Position numbers and translations under genes: made by a program
Shown: in pieces, positions 49,501 to 58,612 of the stretch
Layout: each line of letters begins with the position of its first letter
How positions within the stretch are numbered: the stretch's first letter is position 1
Notes under the pieces: generated by a model
Told to the model about the DNA's origin: nothing
The model's database searches: none
What the model saw: the letters and a program-made list of their open reading frames with translations, nothing else
Source: Clostridia bacterium
GTDB lineage: Bacteria; Bacillota; Clostridia; Christensenellales; Borkfalkiaceae
Length of the DNA stretch: 64,000 nt
NCBI GenBank assembly: GCA_017468085.1
Contig: JAFUJR010000015.1
Location: forward strand, 124,001 to 188,000
Reading direction: 5' to 3'

Positions 49501-49635
49501 ATGCTCAATAATTTACTCGTAGACATTGGGGGTATTTTCAGGTCTTTGGGTGGTTCGCTTGGCGTAATGAACGGTACGTGGTAAAATTATGCTATCTTTG
49601 CGGTAGCCTTCCTCTTGATGCATCTCGTAATATAA
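49501..49635 (+). pseudogene. Remnant of a sodium-pump decarboxylase beta subunit (OadB/GcdB-like)
   Basis: After a TAGGAG site and ATG, 27 codons read NLLVDIGGIFRSLGG...GVMNGTW, then a TAA, then 16 more codons reading NYAIFAVAFLLMHLVI before a second stop. The start of OadB-type proteins has the pattern G-x-MN-x-TW-x-N followed by the first membrane helix, which matches across the stop. Everything beyond the first helix is missing. A terminator follows directly. Confidence 0.6.
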
Positions 49636-49645
49636 AAAACAATCG

Positions 49646-49678
49646 ACAGCCTTGCAGATTTTGCAGGGCTGTTTTTTT
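49646..49678 (+). terminator. Terminator after the chimera and beta-subunit remnant
   Basis: ACAGCCTTGCA (49646-49656) pairs with TGCAGGGCTGT (49662-49672) with one wobble, followed by TTTTTT. Confidence 0.9.
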
Positions 49679-49758
49679 GTGCGCCAAAACAATTCCGTAA
49701 AAAAATTTTTTGTTTTTTGTGTTTAACTGCCTTTTTTCTCGGTTACATATAACTGTAA

Positions 49759-51597
<1,839 letters not shown>

Positions 51598-51643
51598 TTA
51601 AGTAAAAACGTCCTTACACCCGTACGGGAGTGGGGCAAATGCA

Positions 51644-51704
51644 AAAACGATTGGTAATGGGTTTGGGAAACCAAACCCTATTCCCTTATTAGAAAGGTCG
51701 TTTT
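51644..51704 (+). promoter_or_regulatory. Stable hairpin in the dnaK-dnaJ intergenic region
   Basis: GGGTTTGG (51659-51666) and CCAAACCC (51671-51678) form a perfect 8 base-pair stem with a GAAA tetraloop. An outer helix pairs AAAACGA (51644-51650) with TCGTTTT (51698-51704). There is no clean T-tract right after the inner stem, so it may be an mRNA stabiliser or processing site rather than a terminator. Confidence 0.6.
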
Positions 51705-51729
51705 GAAAAACCGACGTAAGGTAATCACT

Positions 51730-52869
51730 ATGGCAGATAAAAAAAATTATTACGATATTCTCGGCGTAGGCAAAGACGCGACGCCCGACGAAATTAAAGC
51801 CGCGTATCGCAAGCTCGCGATGAAATACCACCCTGACCGCAACCAAGGCGACGAGGCGGCGGCGGAAAAATTTAAAGAGGTCAACGAGGCGCACGAAACC
51901 CTCTCCGACCAGCAAAAGCGCGCGGCGTACGATTACGAGCTGGAACACCCCGGCATGGGCGGCGCAGGCGGTTTCGGCGGCTTTGGCGGAGGCGGATTTG
52001 AGGATATTTCCGATATTTTCAGCAGTATTTTCAGCGGTTTTGGCGGCGGCACGAGAACGGCGCGTTCGGAAGTCGGCGAGGATATTCAGCGCGAAATGAG
52101 CCTCTCGTTTATGGACGCGGCAAAGGGCTGTAAAAAGACGTTTAGCTACGTCCGTAATCAACGTTGCGAAAGCTGCCGCGGTACGGGCGCGAAGAACGGC
52201 TCGGCGTATACGTCCTGTTCCCGTTGCGGCGGTAAGGGGGTAATTCAGCAGGTTCAGCAGACGATGTTTGGACGGACGATCCGTCAAAGCCCTTGTCCCG
52301 ATTGCGACGGCACGGGCAGAAAAATCACGGATAAATGCCCCGACTGTAAAGGCAAGGGCGCACAGCGTAAGGAAACGACGGTTACCATCGATATTCCCGC
52401 AGGCGTGGACAACGGCAGTTATATGAAGAAAAAGGGCATGGGTCAAGCGGCGCCGCACGGTGGTCAGGCGGGCGATTTGATCATCGTTTTCCGCGTAGAA
52501 CCGCATAAGATTTTCGTGCGCGATCAGTTCAATCTCAAGCTGGATTTGTATATTCCGTACAGAACGGCGGTGCTTGGCGGTGTGGTGAAAGTGCCTACGA
52601 TTGACGAAACCATCGACCTTACCATTCCGGAGGGAACGCAGAGCGGCGCGGTGTTCACAATGCGCGGCAGGGGTATCAGATCCTTGCGTGGCGGCGTGGG
52701 GAATTTGATTATCCGCGTGATCGTCGAAGTGCCTACCAAACTTTCCAAAGACCAAAAACGGGAGTTGGAGAGATGGGACAACACCGTGGAATTAAAGCAG
52801 TGCGAGCATATGAAAAAATATTCGGATAACGTAGAGGCGTTGTATGGCAAAAAGCCTTATACAAAATAA
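51730..52869 (+). CDS. dnaJ: Chaperone protein DnaJ (Hsp40)
   Basis: A 379-residue type I Hsp40. The J domain has the HPD tripeptide (MKYHPDRNQGD), followed by a Gly/Phe-rich linker (GGFGGFGGGGFED) and a zinc domain with four CxxCxGxG repeats (CESCRGTG, CSRCGGKG, CPDCDGTG, CPDCKGKG), then the C-terminal substrate-binding domains. The ATG at 51730 is preceded by TAAGG. An upstream in-frame start at 51703 would fall in the hairpin. It ends with a strong terminator. Confidence 0.97.
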   Translation: MADKKNYYDILGVGKDATPDEIKAAYRKLAMKYHPDRNQGDEAAAEKFKEVNEAHETLSDQQKRAAYDYELEHPGMGGAGGFGGFGGGGFEDISDIFSSIFSGFGGGTRTARSEVGEDIQREMSLSFMDAAKGCKKTFSYVRNQRCESCRGTGAKNGSAYTSCSRCGGKGVIQQVQQTMFGRTIRQSPCPDCDGTGRKITDKCPDCKGKGAQRKETTVTIDIPAGVDNGSYMKKKGMGQAAPHGGQAGDLIIVFRVEPHKIFVRDQFNLKLDLYIPYRTAVLGGVVKVPTIDETIDLTIPEGTQSGAVFTMRGRGIRSLRGGVGNLIIRVIVEVPTKLSKDQKRELERWDNTVELKQCEHMKKYSDNVEALYGKKPYTK

Positions 52870-52871
52870 AT

Positions 52872-52905
52872 AAAATGGAGCGTAAAAACGCTCCATTTTA
52901 TTTGT
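52872..52905 (+). terminator. Terminator after dnaJ
   Basis: AAAATGGAGCG (52872-52882) pairs with CGCTCCATTTT (52889-52899), followed by ATTTG. The polar motif GGGGCAGGTATGCGTTGAA follows at 52923. Confidence 0.85.
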
Positions 52906-52953
52906 TTTTGAGGGGTTAGATAGGGGCAGGTATGCGTTGAAAATGCAAAAAAC

Positions 52954-53163
52954 TTAATATTCGTCGGTTAAGCCAAGTAAATAATCCGCCGAAACCTCGA
53001 AAATTTCACACAATTTCTTCAATGACGAAATTGTAGGCTCTTGCTGGTTTTTCTCCCAATAAACAATAGTGGATTGCCCTTGTCCAATTTTTTCGGCTAA
53101 TTGTTTTTGGGTTAAGTGCCGCTCTAATCTCAATTCTTTAATTTTTTCGCCAAAATCTTGCAT
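52954..53163 (-). CDS. Xre-family helix-turn-helix regulator
   Basis: A 69-residue HTH_3 protein: KIKELRLERHLTQKQLAEKIGQGQSTIVYWEKNQ is a classical Xre helix-turn-helix, and the tail VSADYLLGLTDEY is identical to that of the regulator at 38204. Divergent from the gene at 53264, with a palindromic operator in the shared 100-base intergenic region. It probably represses that gene and itself. The start codon lies next to the TTTAGTTTAACAC region with a poor ribosome site. Confidence 0.87.
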   Translation of the reverse strand: MQDFGEKIKELRLERHLTQKQLAEKIGQGQSTIVYWEKNQQEPTISSLKKLCEIFEVSADYLLGLTDEY

Positions 53164-53195
53164 ATTTTTAGTTTAACACAAAATCATAAAAGCGA

Positions 53196-53224
53196 TTGAC
53201 AAAATCATAATTATGATTTATAAT
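53196..53224 (+). promoter_or_regulatory. Promoter with palindromic operator in its spacer
   Basis: TTGACA at 53196-53201, TATAAT at 53219-53224 and a 17-base spacer. The spacer is occupied by a perfect 18-base palindrome AAATCATAATTATGATTT (53202-53219). Further AAAATCA and TGATTTT half-sites flank it at about 53180 and 53229-53248. Confidence 0.88.
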
Positions 53225-53263
53225 ACTAAAAATCACTAAAATGATTTTATGGAGGCTATTTAA

Positions 53264-53563
53264 ATGAAGAAAGAAGATTTTGGGTGTATGTATAGGATCA
53301 AAGAGTATTTTAGCGAGATGGACAGCCAAATTAAAAGGTTTGACTGTGGAGAGGGGAAAAGTCCTGCGTTGGAAGAATTAAAGAAAAAGCGAAAGGCGAT
53401 GTATAAAATCGTGCGGGAGTTAAACCGTACCGATTTGCAAATTTTATATTATCTGCACAATTTACAACAGATAAGACCCCATCAAATGCTTTCCGCGTTG
53501 AAAAAGACGCACGACGCGCAAACAGAGTTGTTTGCGTTGCTATACGAGGATAGCGAAAAATAA
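53264..53563 (+). CDS. Small protein of unknown function under Xre control
   Basis: A 99-residue, mostly helical, charged protein without signal peptide or membrane segment. The middle is Lys/Glu-rich (EELKKKRKAMYKIVRELNRTDLQ) and the end is helical. No family recognised and no toxin or antitoxin motif visible. It has a strong promoter with a palindromic operator and is divergent from the Xre regulator at 52954, so it is the likely regulated target. GGAGG ribosome site. A strong terminator follows. Confidence 0.65.
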   Translation: MKKEDFGCMYRIKEYFSEMDSQIKRFDCGEGKSPALEELKKKRKAMYKIVRELNRTDLQILYYLHNLQQIRPHQMLSALKKTHDAQTELFALLYEDSEK

Positions 53564-53565
53564 CA

Positions 53566-53600
53566 AAACGGAGCGTTGAGGAAACGCTCCGTTTCTTTCA
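53566..53600. terminator. Terminator between the small gene and araC
   Basis: AAACGGAGCGTT (53566-53577) pairs with AACGCTCCGTTT (53583-53594), followed by CTTTC. It probably also serves the convergent araC gene. Confidence 0.88.
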
Positions 53601-53613
53601 TCAAGTTTTAAAA

Positions 53614-54444
53614 TCAGTTTTGACGGTACTCTTTAGGGGAAAGGTTTTTAAATGCCTTAAACGTTTTGATGAAATAGCTAAGGTCGTTAAAGCCGCAATC
53701 AAATGCGATTTGCGTTACGGAAAGGTCGCTGCCGAGCAATTTTCTCGCCGCGCGCTCTATCCGATACGCCATCAAATAACTAATGGGGGTCGTGCCCGTC
53801 ATATCTTTGAAAAACTTACAAAAATACTTTTCGGAAAAGCCTGCCACCGCAGACATATCCTCTAAGGTAACGTTTTTGTCAAAATTTTCGCGGATATATT
53901 TTAACACCGTTTTCAGCTTGACTACTTTTTTCTCGTCGTGCATGGACGTGGGGGGCAGGTGCGAGATGAATTCCGATTTTTCCTGCATTTCCCCCAAAAG
54001 CGAGTGAAATAATCCGATGACCTTAAAGGGGGAGCCGTCCTTTCCGATTTCGTCGAAAATGGCGTGAATGAGCGCAGCGGTATTTTTCGAGGTCGGGCGT
54101 TCGTGTAAAAAGCAGTTCCGCGTCAGCAAATCATCGATGAACGCGTCGCATTTTGCGTTCCCCGGCTTTAAGAAAGCGAGGTTGAATACGATGCACTCGT
54201 AACGGCAATCCTTTGGGGTTGCGCCGTGGACGGTTTCGCTGTTTACAATCGCTACGTCGCCGCTTTGCAAATTCAGCGTTCGGTTGTCTAAAGTCAAAGT
54301 CAACTCGCCGTCCAAAACGCGGATAAGCTCGAGGTTTGTGTGCCAATGAAACGCCATTTCGTATTTAGGGTGTAAGGCGTCTACGCGGTACAGTTCAAAG
54401 GGAAAATCTTCTTCGCCGTGTTGTTTTAATTCGTTGAAAATCAT
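53614..54444 (-). CDS. AraC-family transcriptional regulator
   Basis: A 276-residue regulator. The N-terminal cupin sensor domain has HPKYEMAFHWHTNLELIRVLDG and LQSGDVAIVNSETVHG. The C-terminal pair of helix-turn-helix motifs runs from VTLEDMSAVAGFSEKYFCKFFKDMTGTTP to IAFDCGFNDLSYFIKTFKAFKNLSPKEYR. I chose the ATG at 54444, with AGGAA upstream. The frame is open to 54513 across the promoter. Divergent from the fucose isomerase gene with overlapping promoters, so it probably senses a sugar and controls fucI. A polar-motif copy lies in the plus strand at 53952-53970. Confidence 0.9.
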   Translation of the reverse strand: MIFNELKQHGEEDFPFELYRVDALHPKYEMAFHWHTNLELIRVLDGELTLTLDNRTLNLQSGDVAIVNSETVHGATPKDCRYECIVFNLAFLKPGNAKCDAFIDDLLTRNCFLHERPTSKNTAALIHAIFDEIGKDGSPFKVIGLFHSLLGEMQEKSEFISHLPPTSMHDEKKVVKLKTVLKYIRENFDKNVTLEDMSAVAGFSEKYFCKFFKDMTGTTPISYLMAYRIERAARKLLGSDLSVTQIAFDCGFNDLSYFIKTFKAFKNLSPKEYRQN

Positions 54445-54484
54445 ATTTTTCCTATAAATGTGAAAATAATTATACTTTTTTCCC

Positions 54485-54522
54485 ATTATATCACTTGTAA
54501 TGAAAAAAATCAAGTATATAAT
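54485..54522. promoter_or_regulatory. Overlapping divergent promoters of araC and fucI
   Basis: Plus strand: TTGTAA (54495-54500), 16 bases, TATAAT (54517-54522). Minus strand: TTGATT (54508-54513), 17 bases, TATAAT (54485-54490). The boxes interleave, so the two transcripts should compete. Confidence 0.68.
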
Positions 54523-54673
54523 TATATATAGAAAAGATTTTTACGATAGAGGCGAGCGTGCGGAAAGCGCATTTTAAGCGCGGTACGTATTGCGATGCAA
54601 TCGAATAGGAAATTTTGGCTGACGCGGCGGCGTCGGTATGAAATAAATAAACCTTTTTGGAGGGAAAAATATT

Positions 54674-56512
54674 ATGGCAGAATGTAGATACATCGGCGGC
54701 TATCCCGTAATCGGTATCCGCCCCATCGTTGACGGCAGAAGAGGGCCCATGCAACTTAGAGAAAGCCTGGAAGGACAGGTTATGGCAATGGCGAACGCCG
54801 CAAAGAAATTGTTTGAAGAAAACCTTTTCTATTCCAACGGCGACCCCGTCAAAGTCGTTATGGCGGACACGTCTATTGGCCGTGTACCCGAAGCGGCGGC
54901 TTGCGCGGAGAAATTTAAGAAAGAAGGGGTAGACATCACCCTTTCCGTTACCCCTTGCTGGTGCTACGGCAGTGAAACGATGGATATGGACCCCAACACG
55001 ATCAAAGCGGTTTGGGGCTTTAACGGCACGGAACGTCCCGGCGCGGTTTATCTTGCGGCGGTTTTGGCGGGACACGCGCAAAAAGGTTTGCCTGCGTTCG
55101 GTATTTACGGGCATGAAGTGCAGGATAGAGATATGGTTACCACCATTCCCGACGACGTAAAGGAAAAGCTCCTTCGTTTCGGGCGCGCGGCGGTTGCGGT
55201 TGCGACGATGCGCGGCAAGTCTTACTTGCAAATCGGTTCGCAATGTATGGGTATTGCAGGCTCTATCATCGACCAAGACTTTATGGAAGCGTACCTCGGT
55301 ATGCGCGTAGAATCGGTGGACGAAGTAGAAATTCTGCGCCGTATGGAAGAGGGGATTTACAACGAGGAAGAATATCAAAAAGCGCTTGCTTGGACGAAAG
55401 AACATTGCAAAATGGGCCGCGACGATAACCCCGAAAGCGTGGAATTCCTCGGCGAAACCCGTCGTATTAAGTTTACGGACGAAGAAAAGGAAAAGCAGTG
55501 GGAATTTACCGTTAAAATGTACTGCATCATCAAGGATTTGATGGCGGGCAACAAGAATCTTCCCGACGGCTTCGAGGAAGAAAAGGTCGGACACAACGCC
55601 ATCGCGGGCGGTTTCCAAGGTCAGCGTCAATGGACGGACCATTGGCCCAACTGCGACTATCCCGAAGCGCTTTTAAGCTCCTCGTTCGACTATCAAGGCG
55701 CAAGAGAGCCCTATACCTTGGCGACGGAAAACGACGTTTTGAACGGTTTGGGTATGTTGTTTATGCGCTTGCTTACGCACAGAGCGCAAATCTTTGCGGA
55801 CGTCCGTACCTATTGGTCGGGCGAAGCAACCGAGCGCGTTACGGGCTATAAGCTCGAAGGCAAAGCAAAGGAATCCAACGGCATTATCCACCTTTTGAAT
55901 TCGGGCGCGGCTTGTCTTGACGCTTGCGGTGAATGCAAGGACGAAAACGGCAACGCGGTGATGAAGAAGTGGTGGGAAGTTACCGACGAAGATATCAAGA
56001 AGATGACGGACGCTACCGTTTGGTGCGAAGCGGGCTTTGACAACTTCCGCGGCGGCGGGTTCTCCAGCCACTACACGACGAAAGCGGAAATGCCTTGTAC
56101 GATGATCAGATTGAACCTTGTAAAAGGTCTTGGTCCCGTATTGCAAATCGCGGAAGGCTGGACGGTCAACCTGCCCGAAGAGGTTTCCGATACGCTTATG
56201 GAAAGAACCAATCCCACTTGGCCCTGCACTTGGTTTGCTCCTCGTTGCGACGGCAAGGAAGGCAGTCCTTTCAAGACCGCTTACGAGGTTATGCAAAATT
56301 GGGGCGCAAACCACGGCGCTATCTCTTACGGCCATATCGGCGCAGACTTGATTACGATGTGTTCGATGCTCCGTATCCCCGTTTGTATGCATAACGTACC
56401 CGAGGACGACATTTACCGTCCCGCGGCTTGGAATGCGTTCGGTATGGACAAGGAAGGTCAGGATTACAGAGCTTGCGCAACGTACGGACCTTTGTATAAG
56501 AGCTATAAATAA
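54674..56512 (+). CDS. fucI: L-fucose isomerase
   Basis: A 612-residue ketol isomerase (L-fucose to L-fuculose, often also D-arabinose). The opening [39 protein letters not shown] and the closing [38 protein letters not shown] match FucI throughout, and the length is slightly above the usual 590-600. A GGAGGG site precedes the ATG. The promoter gives a leader of about 150 bases. No fuculokinase, aldolase or fucose permease is adjacent. A trunk glycosidase gene (GH31) lies 6 kb away. Confidence 0.95.
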   Translation: MAECRYIGGYPVIGIRPIVDGRRGPMQLRESLEGQVMAMANAAKKLFEENLFYSNGDPVKVVMADTSIGRVPEAAACAEKFKKEGVDITLSVTPCWCYGSETMDMDPNTIKAVWGFNGTERPGAVYLAAVLAGHAQKGLPAFGIYGHEVQDRDMVTTIPDDVKEKLLRFGRAAVAVATMRGKSYLQIGSQCMGIAGSIIDQDFMEAYLGMRVESVDEVEILRRMEEGIYNEEEYQKALAWTKEHCKMGRDDNPESVEFLGETRRIKFTDEEKEKQWEFTVKMYCIIKDLMAGNKNLPDGFEEEKVGHNAIAGGFQGQRQWTDHWPNCDYPEALLSSSFDYQGAREPYTLATENDVLNGLGMLFMRLLTHRAQIFADVRTYWSGEATERVTGYKLEGKAKESNGIIHLLNSGAACLDACGECKDENGNAVMKKWWEVTDEDIKKMTDATVWCEAGFDNFRGGGFSSHYTTKAEMPCTMIRLNLVKGLGPVLQIAEGWTVNLPEEVSDTLMERTNPTWPCTWFAPRCDGKEGSPFKTAYEVMQNWGANHGAISYGHIGADLITMCSMLRIPVCMHNVPEDDIYRPAAWNAFGMDKEGQDYRACATYGPLYKSYK

Positions 56513-56535
56513 TTTATAAGTCGGATAGGTAAATG

Positions 56536-56570
56536 CGCCGCGCGGAAACTCGTTTTCGCGCGGCGTTTTC
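56536..56570 (+). terminator. Terminator after fucI
   Basis: CGCCGCGCG (56536-56544) pairs with CGCGCGGCG (56557-56565), extended by GAAAAC/GTTTTC-type pairing in the loop, followed by TTTTC. Confidence 0.9.
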
Positions 56571-56629
56571 CGTTTAAGATAAAGTACTTGCATTTTGCGC
56601 AGGGTTATTTTTTCACGTTGCAGAAATAC

Positions 56630-56658
56630 TTGCAAAATCTGTTTGCGCGTGGTATAAT
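56630..56658 (+). promoter_or_regulatory. Promoter of prmA
   Basis: TTGCAA at 56630-56635, a 17-base spacer and TATAAT at 56653-56658. Confidence 0.82.
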
Positions 56659-56690
56659 AGCGGTGTGAGAGAAAGAAGGGGTAAGCGGCT

Positions 56691-57650
56691 ATGAAATACA
56701 TTGAATTGACCATACATACCACCACGGAGGCGAGCGAGATTATTTCCGACGTTATGTGGGGCTACACGGAGTACGGCGTAAGCATTTGTGATCGTGCGGA
56801 TATCATTGCGTTGCAGACGGCGAAAGAAAGTACCTTTTGGGATTATATGGACGACGATTTAGAGGCGGATCTGGCGGCGGATAAGCCCTCTGACGTGCTG
56901 GTAAAGTGCTACGTTGCGGAGGACGTTGCGGGCGAGGTTTTGCCCTCTATTATGAAGGATATTTACGACGCCAAGGAACGGAGCGGCGGCTTTGTGCCTT
57001 TCGGTACGTTAGAGGACACCAAGCGGTTTGTCAACGGCGACGATTGGATCGACGTGTGGAAGAAGCATTTCCGTCCCATTCATTTGGGGACTATCGTCGT
57101 CGTGCCCGAGTGGATCGATTACGCGCCTGCCCCCCACGAGCGGGTGGTTTTGCTCGATTCGAATATGGCGTTTGGCACGGGCGAGCACGAAACGACGTCG
57201 ATGTGCGTGGAACTGATGCAGGAATACATCACGCCCGAATCCGTATGTATTGACGTCGGGTGCGGAAGCGGTATTTTGGGCATTTCCGCTATTAAGCTCG
57301 GCGCGGCGAAGGCGTATCTTACGGACATCGACCCTATCGCGGTGGAGAGTTCACTCCATAACAGCGAGCTGAACGGCGTTGCCGATAAAACGGTAGTGGC
57401 GCACTCCAACCTGCTGGAAAATACCGAGGTGCAAGGGGATATTATGATGGCGAACATCACGGGCGAGGTGTTAAAAATGCTTGCGCCCTCTATCCCGAAA
57501 AATCTCAAAAAGGACGGCGTTTTGATTTTGAGCGGTATTATCGAAAGCCGTTTGGAAATGGTAAAAGCGGCGTACGAGGCTGTGGGTATGCAGGTCGTGT
57601 TGGAACGGCGTAAAGGCGAGTGGTTTGCATTAGTATTAAAGCACGAATAA
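56691..57650 (+). CDS. prmA: Ribosomal protein L11 methyltransferase PrmA
   Basis: A 319-residue SAM-dependent methyltransferase that trimethylates L11. The N-terminal L11-recognition domain (about 1-110) is followed by NMAFGTGEHETTSMCVELM, the SAM-binding VDVGCGSGILGISAIKLGA and the catalytic-site MANITGEVLKML. The C-terminus has the usual RKGEWFALVLK. GAAGGGG-type ribosome site. Followed by rsmE, the typical prmA-rsmE-mtaB arrangement in Firmicutes. Confidence 0.96.
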   Translation: MKYIELTIHTTTEASEIISDVMWGYTEYGVSICDRADIIALQTAKESTFWDYMDDDLEADLAADKPSDVLVKCYVAEDVAGEVLPSIMKDIYDAKERSGGFVPFGTLEDTKRFVNGDDWIDVWKKHFRPIHLGTIVVVPEWIDYAPAPHERVVLLDSNMAFGTGEHETTSMCVELMQEYITPESVCIDVGCGSGILGISAIKLGAAKAYLTDIDPIAVESSLHNSELNGVADKTVVAHSNLLENTEVQGDIMMANITGEVLKMLAPSIPKNLKKDGVLILSGIIESRLEMVKAAYEAVGMQVVLERRKGEWFALVLKHE

Positions 57651-57651
57651 A

Positions 57652-57745
57652 GCAAACGCGTATATACTTCGCATTTCCTCGTCGCGCTGTGGCAATGGAA
57701 TATTATTTGCGGCGGTTTTTCCGTCAATTCACTTTATAAGAGGCT
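57652..57745 (+). repeat. Partial dispersed element (copy F) after prmA
   Basis: GCAAACGCGTATATACTTCGC followed by ATTTCCTCGTCGC matches the opening of copy C at 17706. The central hairpins are missing. It lies between prmA and rsmE. Confidence 0.45.
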
Positions 57746-57748
57746 ACC

Positions 57749-58468
57749 ATGTCTGCGTTGAAAAGATTTTTTGTGGAAAAAATTGAACAAGTAACCGAGC
57801 TGTGCGGGGAGGAATTCGAACACGCGAAAAACGTGCTCCGTATCGGCGTGGGCGCGGAGGTCGTTTTGCTTGATAACAGCGGTAAGGAATATACTGCCGT
57901 GGTGGCGCAGGTGGAAAAAAAGCGTATGCTTTTGAACGTCGTGCGCGAGGAAGCGGGCGCGCGCGAGGCGGACGCGGACGTCTGTCTTTTGTTCGGTTAT
58001 TTAAAAAATGCGGATAAAAACGAGTTTATCGTGCAAAAAGCGGTGGAGCTCGGCGTGAAAAAAATCGGGGTGTTTAGCTCGGAATTTTCTTCCGCGTATA
58101 TGAACGCGAATAAGCTGGAGCGTTTAAATAAAGTATCCAAAGAGGCGGCGAAGCAATGCTTGCGCTCGGTTGCGCCCGAGGTCGTGTATTTCGACGGCTT
58201 GGAAAACGCGCTTGCGTGGGCGAAGGATTATCAAAACAAGCTGTTCGCCTGCGAATTTGCGACGGAAAGTAAATGCGACGTAGGCGCGCTTTGCGGTTCG
58301 ACGGCAATCGTCATCGGCAGCGAGGGCGGATTTTCACGCGCGGAGGAGGAGTTGGCAAGCTCGCTCGGATATGCGTCCGTAACCCTCGGCAAACGCATTT
58401 TGCGCGCGGAAACGGCGGCGGTGGCGTTGGCTTCGGTGGTGATGTTTGCCTTAGGAGAATTAAAATAA
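57749..58468 (+). CDS. rsmE: 16S rRNA (uracil-1498-N3)-methyltransferase RsmE
   Basis: A 239-residue SPOUT methyltransferase. The N-terminal PUA-like domain begins LKRFFVEKIEQV, and the knotted SAM site is visible as IVIGSEGGFSRAEEELA and LGKRILRAETAAVAL. The ATG at 57749 follows AAGAGG. The start region ATGTCTGCGTTGAAA resembles the core of the polar motif. Its stop codon lies in the 5' arm of dispersed element copy E. Confidence 0.95.
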   Translation: MSALKRFFVEKIEQVTELCGEEFEHAKNVLRIGVGAEVVLLDNSGKEYTAVVAQVEKKRMLLNVVREEAGAREADADVCLLFGYLKNADKNEFIVQKAVELGVKKIGVFSSEFSSAYMNANKLERLNKVSKEAAKQCLRSVAPEVVYFDGLENALAWAKDYQNKLFACEFATESKCDVGALCGSTAIVIGSEGGFSRAEEELASSLGYASVTLGKRILRAETAAVALASVVMFALGELK

Positions 58469-58582
58469 AGAATACGTTGCGTGATACGGCGTTACGCCAC
58501 GTTTTTCTTGCTCGCGTACGGTAAGTACGCTCCCGTCGAAAAGCCTTGCGCGCCTTGTCTGACGCACGTCTTGCTTTATTTT
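58462..58582 (+). repeat. Dispersed structured intergenic element, copy E
   Basis: Ends AAAATAAAG (58462-58470) and CTTTATTTT (58574-58582) pair, with TAA/TTA where copy D has CGG/CCG and copy B CAG/CTG. Inner helices: GCGTAC (58514-58519) / GTACGC (58525-58530), and TTTTC/GAAAA around it. Located between rsmE and mtaB. Confidence 0.78.
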
Positions 58583-58612
58583 CGGGGGCTTGAGGAAGGA
58601 AGGAGAATTAAA

